Source: JABSSA01 sp039960995 (GTDB taxonomy: Bacteria > Pseudomonadota > Alphaproteobacteria > Rhodobacterales > Rhodobacteraceae). Taken from it: a stretch of DNA of 64,000 nucleotides. Within the stretch, counting starts at the first letter, position 1. Every line of letters starts with the position of its first letter. The notes below the pieces were generated by a model, which was not told the DNA's origin, ran no database searches, and saw only the letters and a program-made list of their open reading frames with translations. The stretch is from contig JBDVKF010000049.1 of NCBI GenBank assembly GCA_039960995.1, positions 1 through 64,000 of the forward strand, given 5' to 3'. Both the position numbers and the translations under genes were made by a program. Positions 16,701-25,650 of the stretch are shown piece by piece.

Positions 16701-17653
16701 AGCGGCTCGACAGCATTCAAAATGCTGGCCACAATATCGCGGGGTTTGCGCCCATCGGCAACGGCACGCCAGGACAACACCATGCGATGCGCCAAAGCAT
16801 CCGGCGCCAAGGCGGCGACATCATCTGGCACGGCGTAATCACGGCCCTTCAGAAAGGCACGCGCCTTGGCCGCAGCCGCCAAAGCAATCGATCCGCGCGG
16901 TGATACGGCGTGTTCGATATCGTCAGATTGCGGGCCATCCCGCGTTGCCAGAACAAGCCGCACGATATAGTCGCGCAATTCCGGTGCAAGATAAACCGCA
17001 CGCGCTTTGGCCTGTGCAGCCGCCAATTGTTGCAACGTCATCTGCTGCCCCGCGCTTGGGCCACTTTGGGATTCGGTTTCGACAAGATCCAGAATTTGGC
17101 GTTCGGTTTCCAGGTTGGGCATCTCCAGCACCACATGCAGCAAGAACCGATCCAACTGTGCTTCGGGCAAGGGAAACGTGCCGTCATGTTCAATCGGGTT
17201 TTGCGTGGCCACCACCAGAAACGGATCAGGTAAGGCATGGGTTTCATTGCCAGCGGTCACCTGATGTTCGGCCATCGCCTCAAGCAACGCGGATTGCACC
17301 TTGGGCGGGGCGCGGTTGATTTCATCAACCAGCACCAAATTGTGAAAAACAGGGCCCTGAACAAATTCAAATGAACCATCTTGTGGGCGATAGACCGGCG
17401 TTCCTGTCAGATCAGACGGCATCAAATCAGGCGTGCATTGAATACGCGCAAAGCTGCCTTCAACCGCATCCGACAACCATTTGACCGCACGCGTTTTGGC
17501 TAGGCCCGGGGATCCTTCGACCAGCAAATGACCCCCGGCCAACAGCGACACCAATAACCGTTCGATCAGATGATCATGACCAACCAACCCTTGCGACAAA
17601 GACGCAAACAGTCCGCCTACGCCATCGGGCAAGGTGTCGGGACGCGTGTCCAT
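16697..17653 (-). CDS. MoxR-family AAA+ ATPase
   Basis: The 318-residue protein has a Walker A motif in LVEGSPGLAKTRAV (near residue 40), a Walker B in LVLVDEINRAPPK (near 105), the MoxR-typical segment QSALLEAMAEHQVTAGN, and sensor/arginine-finger residues in ATQNPIEHDGTFPLPEAQLDR. GGGAGG lies four bases upstream of the ATG at 17653. MoxR ATPases act as chaperones with VWA partners, here encoded downstream in the same operon. In methylotrophs this gene (mxaR) is needed for active methanol dehydrogenase. It opens a run of seven genes joined by short overlaps. Confidence 0.88.
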   Translation of the reverse strand: MDTRPDTLPDGVGGLFASLSQGLVGHDHLIERLLVSLLAGGHLLVEGSPGLAKTRAVKWLSDAVEGSFARIQCTPDLMPSDLTGTPVYRPQDGSFEFVQGPVFHNLVLVDEINRAPPKVQSALLEAMAEHQVTAGNETHALPDPFLVVATQNPIEHDGTFPLPEAQLDRFLLHVVLEMPNLETERQILDLVETESQSGPSAGQQMTLQQLAAAQAKARAVYLAPELRDYIVRLVLATRDGPQSDDIEHAVSPRGSIALAAAAKARAFLKGRDYAVPDDVAALAPDALAHRMVLSWRAVADGRKPRDIVASILNAVEPL

Positions 17654-17745
17654 GTATCCTCCCTGCAGGACATTTCCCGCATGCTTTTTGAAAAGCTAAC
17701 CGGAGTCTGGGCGTTCTCAAACACACCCGAAGGTATTGGGTGCTT

Positions 17746-18660
17746 CTAAATTGGGTGGGCACAGGTGGCATCGAGGATCGGCGCAAACCGTGGGTCATTC
17801 ATGGTTTGATCGCTTTGCAGCAAAAGCCGTTCATATTGTGCATCGATATAATCGATAAAGCCGTCATCGATGGTTTGATCCACTGGGGCTTGCGCAACTG
17901 CATGCAACATAAACACGTCAAAAGCACATAAACGCCCCGGATTGCCACCCAACAAGGCCCGCATAAACGCGTGCGAGTCCCAAGACATACGGGTCAGGTT
18001 CATCGGGATTTCTTGCAGCTTGGATACGAATTCTGCACTGCGATCAAATTGGATGATATCCATGCCAAAGGTGAAAGCCTGGAACAGTTCCTCAACCAGA
18101 ATGGATTTGTAAAAGGCGGTTTCGATCACATCGGGCCGCCCATTTGCAGGTTGCTTGACCATGATATGTGTGGCCAACCCGCGCCGCCCAAAGAAGGTTT
18201 GCGCCATCGCCGGAGAGGATGCTGCAAAATCGCGCCCCATGGGTAATCCCAACTGATGTACATCATTCATCCAATGCAGATCGATGGACAGCGCTTTGTT
18301 TGGCGGGAACCCGGAATAAAGTCGCAACACAACGGTGCGCCCTGATCCACAGCTGCGGGCATCCAACCCGGCATAGCGCATCGGAACGGGCTTACCGAAA
18401 CTATGCGCCAGCAGTGCGCGAAACGCATCGATCACCTCAAGCGATGCTGGATGCGGACGATCCCCCACCAAACATATCGACGACCCAGACAGATCGCGCC
18501 CGTTGATATGCACCGGAATCGAAAGATCCCGCCCAACCATCGTAGTGCGCAATTCATAGTTCCATCCCTGACGGGCCAGCTTGAGATATTCGTCTTTCTC
18601 AGCCAAGGCGCTGCCCGTCCAGAACAAGGACACCAGCCAAAGGATAACAAGTCGATGCAT
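17746..18660 (-). CDS. Exported protein, possible DUF2927-like
   Basis: The 304-residue product has a signal peptide (ILWLVSLFWTGSALA-EKD). The mature part contains FYKSILVEELFQAFTFGMDI, which recalls the EExxQ-like region of DUF2927 proteins, and a cysteine in each of SICLVGD, ARSCGSG, RLCAFD and ATCAHPI. I could not find a complete zinc protease motif. It precedes the MoxR gene by 92 bases on the same strand, so it may belong to the same transcript. GGGGGG lies six bases upstream of the ATG. Confidence 0.6.
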   Translation of the reverse strand: MHRLVILWLVSLFWTGSALAEKDEYLKLARQGWNYELRTTMVGRDLSIPVHINGRDLSGSSICLVGDRPHPASLEVIDAFRALLAHSFGKPVPMRYAGLDARSCGSGRTVVLRLYSGFPPNKALSIDLHWMNDVHQLGLPMGRDFAASSPAMAQTFFGRRGLATHIMVKQPANGRPDVIETAFYKSILVEELFQAFTFGMDIIQFDRSAEFVSKLQEIPMNLTRMSWDSHAFMRALLGGNPGRLCAFDVFMLHAVAQAPVDQTIDDGFIDYIDAQYERLLLQSDQTMNDPRFAPILDATCAHPI

Positions 18661-19238
18661 TCCATTCCCCCCTTCCAGTTAAAAGCTAGTGCGTTGATGG
18701 GCTTGCGTCCACGATTGCAGGGATCGGCGGGCTTGGACAGATATAACACTCTGATGTGAAATAGTTTTGAAGCGGCGCGTGAAATCACGCACCCTACTGC
18801 TTATCGGCACCAGATTCCAAAACCTGCCAGAGCGCTCTTCCGCATGACAAAATTCATGAACTTCTCAATCCGATATTTACATCTTTCCGCCATGTGAAAG
18901 CAGACGTAGGAAACCTTTTTGGACTGCGACAGATGGCCTTTCTGCGCAAAGAATTGATTTTGGACACGTTGTCTATTGCCACGGAACCAGTATATCAGAT
19001 GCGAAAATCCGGAGATCATGACCAAACAGAAAATATCGTAAGGCCTGTGTCTGCGATCACACGCTGTGCGAAACGTGATCTCTGGTATCAAGACAAATTG
19101 AACCACTGGTGGAATGCAACAGGACTATGAGGCTTGCGAAGCACATCGCGACAGTATACCGTTGCATACAAAGAAATTCGAAGAGCACGCCCACAGGTGG
19201 CGATCGCTCTACAACTCAGCACAAATGACGAGGCAGCC
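18661..19238. other. Divergent intergenic region before aconitase B
   Basis: About 580 bases separate the exported protein gene (minus) from acnB (plus). A perfect inverted repeat, GCGTGAAATCACGC, lies at 18777-18790 and could be an operator. A minus-strand open frame of 101 codons (18801-19106) has no good ribosome binding site and matches nothing I know, so I do not call it a gene. Promoters for both flanking genes should be here, but no clear -35/-10 pair was found. Confidence 0.5.
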
Positions 19239-22031
19239 ATGAGCTTGTATACAGCCTACCTCAATGAAATTGAGACACGCAAAGAACAAGGCTTGAACCC
19301 CAAGCCTATCGAAGACGGGGCACTGACGCGCGAGATCATTGCCCAGATTATCGACACTAATCACGAGCATCGCGCGGATTCATTGAAATTCTTCATTTAC
19401 AATACCCTACCCGGCACAACCAGCGCGGCAGGTGACAAGGCGCAGTTCCTCAAGCAGATCATTTTGGGGGATCATAAAGTCGAAGAAATCACGCCTGAAT
19501 TTGCTTTTGAGCTGTTGTCTCATATGAAGGGCGGCCCTTCGGTTGAGGTATTGCTGGATCTTGCACTGGGCGATGATGCGTCGACAGCCAAGCAAGCCGC
19601 CGAGGTGCTGAAAACGCAAGTGTTCCTGTATGACGCAGACACGGATCGTCTGAAGGACGCCCATAATGCGGGCAACGCAATTGCGACAGATGTGCTGGAC
19701 AGCTATGCCGAGGCAGAGTTCTTTACCAAGCTTCCTGAGATCGAAGAAAACATCAAAGTCGTGACTTACATCGCTGGTGAAGGCGATATTTCGACCGACC
19801 TTTTGTCCCCCGGCAACCAAGCGCATTCGCGTTCTGACCGTGAGTTGCATGGTAAATGCTTGATCTCGCCGGAGGCGCAGGTTGAAATTCAAGACTTGCA
19901 GAAACAACACCCCGACAAGCGCGTCATGCTGATCGCTGAAAAAGGCACGATGGGCGTTGGGTCGTCGCGGATGTCTGGTGTAAACAACGTGGCCCTTTGG
20001 ACCGGCAAACAAGCCAGCCCCTATGTGCCTTTCGTGAATTTCGCCCCAGTTGTGGCTGGCACAAACGGCATCTCGCCAATCTTCTTGACGACTGTTGGCG
20101 TGACCGGCGGCATCGGACTTGATCTGAAGAACTGGGTCAAAAAGCTGGATGAAGATGGCAAACCGATCCTGAACAATGATGGCAATCCGATCCTTGAGCA
20201 GAAATATTCGGTCGAAACCGGAACCGTCTTGTCGATCAACACGAAGGACAAGAAGCTGTACAACGAAGCTGGCGACGAAGAGCTGGTCGATGTGGCGTCG
20301 TCTTTCACGCCGCAAAAGGTCGAGTTCATCAAAGCTGGTGGGTCTTACGCGATTGTATTCGGCAAAAAGCTGCAAAGCCTCGCGTGCGAAATTTTGGGCC
20401 GCGAATTTAAATCCGCTTTCGCACCGTCCAAAGAAATCTCGCATGAGGGTCAAGGCCTGACAGCTGTTGAGAAGATCTTTAACAAGAACGCCGTCGGTGT
20501 GACGGAAGGCGCTGTGTTGCACGCGGGTTCTGACGTGCGGGTCAAAGTGAATATTGTCGGATCGCAAGACACGACCGGCCTGATGACCAGCCAAGAACTT
20601 GAAGCCATGGCCGCAACCGTTCTCTCCCCAACCGTTGATGGGGCCTATCAATCAGGGTGCCACACTGCGTCTGTCTGGGATTTCAAAGCGCAAGAGAACA
20701 CACCCAAGCTGATGAAGTTCATGCATAACTTTGGACTGGTAACCGCGCGCGATCCTAAGGACGTGTATCATTCGATGACGGATGTGATCCACAAAGTGCT
20801 CAACGACATCACAGTAGATGACTGGGCGATTATCATCGGCGGCGACAGCCACACGCGCATGTCAAAAGGCGTCGCGTTTGGCGCGGATTCGGGCACGGTT
20901 GCTTTGGCTTTGGCGACGGGTGAGGCGACAATGCCAATCCCGGAATCGGTGAAGGTGACCTTCAAGGGCACGATGGCCGATCACATGGATTTCCGCGACG
21001 TCGTCCATGCCACTCAATCGCAAATGCTCAAGCAATTTGGCGACAACGTGTTCCAAGGCCGCATCATCGAAGTTCACATCGGCACTCTTCTCGCAGACCA
21101 AGCGTTTACGTTCACCGATTGGACAGCCGAGATGAAGGCCAAGGCGTCGATCTGTATTTCCGAAGATGAGACGCTGATTGGATCGCTTGAGATTGCGAAG
21201 CACCGCATTCAGATCATGATCGAAAAGGGCATGGATAACGAAAAGCGCATGCTGCAAGGGCTGATCGACATCGCTGACAAACGCATCGCTGAGATCAAAT
21301 CAGGCGAAAAACCTGCGCTGACCCCAGATGCGAATGCCAAGTACTTTGCAGAAGTTGTGGTTGATCTTGATGTAATCAACGAACCGATGATCGCCGATCC
21401 AGACGTCAGCAATGTCGACGTCTCCAAACGCTATACGCACGACACGATCCGGCCGATCTCTTACTATAAGGCAGAAAAGAAAGTCGATCTTGGATTTGTC
21501 GGATCTTGCATGGTGCATAAGGGTGACGTGAAAATCGTCGCGCAGATGCTGCGGAATCTGGAAAAGGAAACCGGAAGCGTTAAATTCAAAGCTCCGCTGG
21601 TCCTTGCTGCACCGACCTACAACATCATCGATGAGCTGAAGGAAGAAGGCGATTGGGCCGTCTTGCAAAAGTACTCCGGGTTTGAGTTTGACGATTCTGC
21701 ACCCAAAAATACAGCGCGCGAGGATTACGAAAACATCCTGTACCTCGAACGTCCGGGCTGTAACTTGTGCATGGGCAACCAGGAAAAGGCCGCCAAAGGC
21801 GACACTGTTCTGGCCACATCCACGCGTCTGTTTAAAGGTCGCGTTGTCGAAGACACTGCCGAAAAGACTGGTGAATCGCTGCTGGCCTCGACCCCGGTCG
21901 TGGTGCTGTCAGCAATCCTTGGCAGAACGCCAACGATGGAAGAATACAAGACCGCAGTCGAAGGGATCGATTTAACCAAATTCGCCCCTCCGCTGAAAAA
22001 GCCAATCGACGCGTTGTCGGTCCATTTTTAA
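19239..22031 (+). CDS. acnB: Aconitate hydratase B / 2-methylisocitrate dehydratase
   Basis: The 930-residue product is a full-length AcnB. The HEAT-like N-terminal domain starts with MSLYTAYLNEIETRKEQGL; the frame extends 35 codons upstream but the family start and a GAGG box support 19239. Iron-sulfur cluster cysteines are in VGSCMVHKGD and RPGCNLCMGNQ. GGDSHTRMSKGVAFGADSGT is a conserved active-site segment. E. coli AcnB has 865 residues; the extra length lies partly around DEDGKPILNNDGNPILEQ, a short internal repeat near residue 310. The enzyme converts citrate to isocitrate, and also acts in the methylcitrate cycle. It is followed by a terminator and stands alone. Confidence 0.95.
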   Translation: MSLYTAYLNEIETRKEQGLNPKPIEDGALTREIIAQIIDTNHEHRADSLKFFIYNTLPGTTSAAGDKAQFLKQIILGDHKVEEITPEFAFELLSHMKGGPSVEVLLDLALGDDASTAKQAAEVLKTQVFLYDADTDRLKDAHNAGNAIATDVLDSYAEAEFFTKLPEIEENIKVVTYIAGEGDISTDLLSPGNQAHSRSDRELHGKCLISPEAQVEIQDLQKQHPDKRVMLIAEKGTMGVGSSRMSGVNNVALWTGKQASPYVPFVNFAPVVAGTNGISPIFLTTVGVTGGIGLDLKNWVKKLDEDGKPILNNDGNPILEQKYSVETGTVLSINTKDKKLYNEAGDEELVDVASSFTPQKVEFIKAGGSYAIVFGKKLQSLACEILGREFKSAFAPSKEISHEGQGLTAVEKIFNKNAVGVTEGAVLHAGSDVRVKVNIVGSQDTTGLMTSQELEAMAATVLSPTVDGAYQSGCHTASVWDFKAQENTPKLMKFMHNFGLVTARDPKDVYHSMTDVIHKVLNDITVDDWAIIIGGDSHTRMSKGVAFGADSGTVALALATGEATMPIPESVKVTFKGTMADHMDFRDVVHATQSQMLKQFGDNVFQGRIIEVHIGTLLADQAFTFTDWTAEMKAKASICISEDETLIGSLEIAKHRIQIMIEKGMDNEKRMLQGLIDIADKRIAEIKSGEKPALTPDANAKYFAEVVVDLDVINEPMIADPDVSNVDVSKRYTHDTIRPISYYKAEKKVDLGFVGSCMVHKGDVKIVAQMLRNLEKETGSVKFKAPLVLAAPTYNIIDELKEEGDWAVLQKYSGFEFDDSAPKNTAREDYENILYLERPGCNLCMGNQEKAAKGDTVLATSTRLFKGRVVEDTAEKTGESLLASTPVVVLSAILGRTPTMEEYKTAVEGIDLTKFAPPLKKPIDALSVHF

Positions 22032-22045
22032 ATCACACTCTCAGA

Positions 22046-22073
22046 GGCAGGCCCCGACAAAGGGCCTGTCTTT
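22046..22073 (+). terminator. Terminator after acnB
   Basis: CAGGCCC (22048-22054) pairs with GGGCCTG (22062-22068), with a seven-base loop CGACAAA. It is followed by a short T-rich tail (TCTTTA). It lies 17 bases after the acnB stop codon. Confidence 0.65.
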
Positions 22074-22253
22074 AGGGGCGAAATCCTATGCTCAGAAAAT
22101 TTGGGGTTTCTGTCTCGCGAACCGTTGATCTGCTCAACAACCCTTTTGGGTAAGGAAAACGGCTGTTAATCGGGACATCGAAAAGCGCATTCGGGAGCAA
22201 AGCGACATTTAATGCCGAGTGCAACATGCACACAGCTCAGGGGGCGCTAGAAA

Positions 22254-22691
22254 CTATAGATCACCATTAGATTTCCATTTCTCCGTGAGAGGGAGTGCCT
22301 GATACGCGTCTTGATCAGTCCAATGTTTTAACCACTGCCGAAGAACTTCTGGGTCGTCTCCACCATAATAGATACAATCTACCATACAGTAGGCTGCAGC
22401 TGTTACTGTTGCGGCAAGCTCTTCTGGTGTTTCAGGTTGCTTTTTGACGTAGGATGAAGGGTTGTTATCCATTTCTCCTGTTTTTGGGTCTAGCTCGGAT
22501 GGGAGAGTACCAATGTTATGTGGCGCTTCGGCTTCGCAGCAGCCACAAGTTATGCATTCACTCGGTTCAATAAAAAAACCCCCTCGATCTTGCTTATCTC
22601 TCGGATCACGAGGAGCGTCAGGATCAGGGGGCTCCGGAAGCGCACGCGGTTCTGGCGTTTTGTCAGTCAGGCGTTTTTTAAAAAACCACAT
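22254..22691 (-). CDS. Ferredoxin-like protein with one [4Fe-4S] site
   Basis: The 145-residue soluble protein has a ferredoxin motif: ECITCGCCEAEAP supplies CxxCxxC (with one extra Cys) and AYCMVDCIYY supplies the fourth cysteine, about 55 residues later. This is the layout of single-cluster ferredoxins with an extended central loop. The N-terminal 35 residues are proline- and charge-rich. AGAGGA precedes the ATG at 22691. The electron partner is unknown. The neighbouring sterol-desaturase-family gene lies upstream on the same strand, and a di-iron oxygenase would need electrons, so a partnership is possible but not shown. Confidence 0.75.
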   Translation of the reverse strand: MWFFKKRLTDKTPEPRALPEPPDPDAPRDPRDKQDRGGFFIEPSECITCGCCEAEAPHNIGTLPSELDPKTGEMDNNPSSYVKKQPETPEELAATVTAAAYCMVDCIYYGGDDPEVLRQWLKHWTDQDAYQALPLTEKWKSNGDL

Positions 22692-22853
22692 CGCATTCCT
22701 CTAATATAATCTTTGTTTATAACTACTTTTAATCCTGAAAAGCCCCAACTTACCAGCAAAGCGCAAAATTAACCTTGGGCGCGGAAGATCCTTTGCCTAA
22801 GATTTATTTTCTATCCGCGATCACCCCCACCTTGAGACATTCGGCTTGAACAA

Positions 22854-23894
22854 TCAGGTTTCCTGCTCGCCCTGCCGGGCCAGATCATCTCGAACTCTGC
22901 TTGGTTTTAGACTTAACTCAACACGACGAAAAAGGGACTTGAGGGTCATGGTTCCGCGGGCACAGACACCATAGATCTCTTTCAAAGGCGCGAAATACAT
23001 GGTCCTAAGGTCAGTCGCGGAATGACCTTCTGCTTCGGTCAATCCGTATTGCAAATCCTGTTCCCCTTCGGACACGTGAAGTGATCCAAAAAGCCAATCC
23101 CAAATGGCAAAAGCCGCGCCAAAATTCTTATCGTAATGTTCTTCTGCGACAGAGTGGTGGATTTGATGTTGGGCCGGGGAAATAAAGATATGTTCGATCC
23201 ATTTTGGATAGCGGATATCGATATGCGAATGGCGTAAATTCGAACCGGTCACATGAAACACAAACGTCAACACGTTGACGCCAACAACGGTATAAAGATC
23301 GACCTTATCGCCAAAGAGATAGTAAAACAGCGAGATCACCGAACCTTGGGCAATCGCACTGCGCGAGGCATAAAGCACGCCTTCTAACGGGTGGACGCGG
23401 TACACCGTGATCGGCGTCATGGTTTCGGCGGCGTGGTGAACTTTGTGGATCGGCCACAGGATCGGCCATTTGTGCATCCATCGGTGCATCAGGTATTTCG
23501 TAAAGTCATCAACGACAAACATCGCAACCGAGAACAATCCGATGACGATGGGCTTTGACACCCCCTCCATCGCACCCCACGGAATAATCTCGCTGCGCAC
23601 CAGTGTCATATAAACAAACGTCGCGATTGCGACTTGGGTCAGCAGCAGTGGTGAGATGAAACCGGTAAACACGCGGTTGATCAGGAAGATTTTGTAATCC
23701 GCGAAGGCTGAACCCGAAAAAAACACCTTAGGATCAAAAATCCGCTTTAGCGCTTTTCTGAACGGTGTCTTGCGGAACACGATAAGCCACAGAAACGCGA
23801 TCAGGATCGATATCCCAAGGTATCCTGCAAACACTCGTTTCTTTGGGTTGGCAAAGTCGGAGACGAGGCTGAAAATCTGATCTAGAAATTCCAT
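22854..23894 (-). CDS. Sterol desaturase / fatty acid hydroxylase family membrane protein
   Basis: The 346-residue integral membrane protein has helices at about residues 20-38, 60-85, 90-115 and 185-225. The histidine clusters of the family are intact: YLMHRWMHKWP (HxxxH), IHKVHHAAE (HxxHH) and QHQIHHSVAEEH (HxxHH). These bind a di-iron centre for O2-dependent hydroxylation or desaturation of a lipid. GGGGAG lies four bases before the ATG at 23894. The gene follows the DUF4856 gene by 55 bases and may share its transcript. The exact lipid substrate is not predictable. Confidence 0.85.
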   Translation of the reverse strand: MEFLDQIFSLVSDFANPKKRVFAGYLGISILIAFLWLIVFRKTPFRKALKRIFDPKVFFSGSAFADYKIFLINRVFTGFISPLLLTQVAIATFVYMTLVRSEIIPWGAMEGVSKPIVIGLFSVAMFVVDDFTKYLMHRWMHKWPILWPIHKVHHAAETMTPITVYRVHPLEGVLYASRSAIAQGSVISLFYYLFGDKVDLYTVVGVNVLTFVFHVTGSNLRHSHIDIRYPKWIEHIFISPAQHQIHHSVAEEHYDKNFGAAFAIWDWLFGSLHVSEGEQDLQYGLTEAEGHSATDLRTMYFAPLKEIYGVCARGTMTLKSLFRRVELSLKPSRVRDDLARQGEQET

Positions 23895-23949
23895 TACACT
23901 CCCCTCTCAGAGAAAAAAGCGGCGCCCCGAGAAGCGCCACCTTATAACA

Positions 23950-25347
23950 TCAGTCAGTTTCAGCACCACCGCTGTCTGTATCAAGCTCTTTAACCAAGTT
24001 TGCCAGATCAGCTGTCGCGTCATTGGCGCGCGCTTCAACGCCGAACTCTTTGGCCAACAGATCCTGCACTTTGAGCATGTTCAGCTGATATGCGTTCCAA
24101 GACATCTTTGCGTCTTTGACGAATTTACCATCAGCATCGACACCTGTGACAACCGTTTCATCCATCGTCACTGGGCCAAAGCCGATCAAACGGTTCAGGC
24201 GAACAGCCGTCCCGCCAAGATTTTCGCGACCCGTCTGAATGGCAAGCGAGAAGCCCTTCAGTTCACCCCAATGCTTAACATAGTCACGGTAGGTGTCTGC
24301 GTCGTCGTCACCGTCGTTGGCGCGCATTGTTGTGATATCTTTGTAAACAGAACCTGCATATTTAAACGCAGCTTCGGCCAGAACCTTGGTCCATTCTTCT
24401 TCGATAACGTCCGCATAGACCTTAAGTTGAGCGCGTTGTGCATCGGTCAATGCCGCACCGTCAGCCGATGTGATCAGCTTGCGCCCTTCGATGAAGGCAC
24501 CCGTGATCGTTGGCAGGTAATCGGTCTTGCCGCTTCTATCCGCACCAGCCGCGTAATAGGCGTTGCCGAAAACCATTTCGGTTTTCAGATCGATCACACC
24601 ATCGCCGTTTGCATCAGCCGCAACCGCATCTGTCTTCTTGTTGATGTTATACGCTTGGTCAGCGTCCAGCGTCATAGTGTGCGCTGCGGCCCCAAAGTAA
24701 CCGAACGCTTCATCCCAAGAATGCTCTTTGCCAGTATATGCTGCGCCATCGCTATAGGCTTGGTTGTTTGGTTTTTTGTCAGCGGCCAGATTTTCGTCGA
24801 GATAATTATCAACGGTCTGGTTAAAACCCATCGCACCAAGCGAGAATTTCTGGATCAACTGACCCCAATCCATCCCGGTTTCTGGATCAAATCCGCCATT
24901 GGACACAGCCGCACGATTGATCATGTCTTCCAAAACTTCCGGACCTGTCAAATTGCCAGGCCAACCCGGCACCAAACCTTGGTAGGTTTTGCCCTGGACG
25001 TTCTTGCCAGACGAAATCTCGTTGATGGTGTTTTGTTTGATGTCGAACCCGTCTTTGTCTGTGTAGGACAAGATCGGCAGGTCTTCCTCGGAACCTGCGA
25101 AATACGCCATCATCTGCGCTTTCAACTCTTCCGCGTTCGCGCCGCCATTGCCCTTGCCGGCAAGCGTCTTGAGGCTGTCGACCAGCACGTTGCGCGCGAC
25201 CTGACCGGAATAAGAAACCGAATTGGTTTGATCCCCAGAATAGCTTTTTTCTGTGATCGGATACGGCCCATAAGATTCTGCAAAGGCCATGCTCGACAAC
25301 ATGCCGGTAACCAGAACGGTCGTACCAAGCTTGAAGGAACGTTTCAT
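23950..25347 (-). CDS. Exported DUF4856 / imelysin-like protein
   Basis: The 465-residue protein has a signal peptide (TVLVTGMLSSMAFA-ESY). The ATG at 25347 is favoured by GAGG nine bases upstream. The mature protein is helical and carries GKEHSWDEAFGYFG, which recalls the GxHxxE motif of imelysin-type proteins (M75 family), and a calcium-binding-like loop DANGDGVIDL. Imelysin-like proteins are often iron-regulated and act in the periplasm or outer membrane. A ferric-iron binding protein gene lies just upstream on the same strand, which fits an iron role. A specific ligand is not known. Intergenic sequence upstream (25348-25650) is AT-rich. Confidence 0.75.
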   Translation of the reverse strand: MKRSFKLGTTVLVTGMLSSMAFAESYGPYPITEKSYSGDQTNSVSYSGQVARNVLVDSLKTLAGKGNGGANAEELKAQMMAYFAGSEEDLPILSYTDKDGFDIKQNTINEISSGKNVQGKTYQGLVPGWPGNLTGPEVLEDMINRAAVSNGGFDPETGMDWGQLIQKFSLGAMGFNQTVDNYLDENLAADKKPNNQAYSDGAAYTGKEHSWDEAFGYFGAAAHTMTLDADQAYNINKKTDAVAADANGDGVIDLKTEMVFGNAYYAAGADRSGKTDYLPTITGAFIEGRKLITSADGAALTDAQRAQLKVYADVIEEEWTKVLAEAAFKYAGSVYKDITTMRANDGDDDADTYRDYVKHWGELKGFSLAIQTGRENLGGTAVRLNRLIGFGPVTMDETVVTGVDADGKFVKDAKMSWNAYQLNMLKVQDLLAKEFGVEARANDATADLANLVKELDTDSGGAETD

Positions 25348-25650
25348 TCTTATCATCCTCACTTTTTGATTTCCGATAAAAATAATCGGGAATTAGATGA
25401 CGCTATATGCACCGATGATCTGGGGTAATGTCAAGCCTCCCAAAGACAGATTTGAAGACTCAGAAAGTTCCCGCAACTCACTGCTTTTATTTATTAATTT
25501 ATAATTTCACCCATTTTCTCTACAGATAGTTCAAAAAAAGATGACTATTTTAATCAACTTTTTACCTATTGTGATCCCGAACCACCCCTCCAAGAAAAAG
25601 GGCTGGCGTTTAGCCAACCCAATGTTCTTTTTAAACGATGTAGCCCAGAC
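25348..25650. other. AT-rich intergenic region before the DUF4856 gene
   Basis: About 300 AT-rich bases precede the DUF4856 gene and must hold its promoter. The minus-strand terminator of the upstream iron-binding-protein gene lies at 25594-25620. No clear iron-regulatory box was identified by eye. Confidence 0.4.
25594..25620 (-). terminator. Terminator after the ferric-iron binding protein gene
   Basis: Read on the minus strand, GGGTTGGC, a five-base loop and GCCAGCCC form a stem with one internal mismatch, followed by a run of T (TTTTTC). It lies 30 bases after the stop codon at 25651. Confidence 0.75.

Noticed and set aside
18801..19106. A 101-codon minus-strand open frame in the acnB upstream gap
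   Set aside because: No ribosome binding site and no recognisable family. It could be a decayed gene, but support is too weak.
19407..20651. A 414-codon minus-strand open frame
   Set aside because: It is the antisense of acnB, whose protein motifs are unambiguous.
24271..25428. A 385-codon plus-strand open frame
   Set aside because: It lies opposite the DUF4856 gene, which has a signal peptide, ribosome binding site and recognisable motif; the plus-strand product looks random and has no upstream ribosome binding site.
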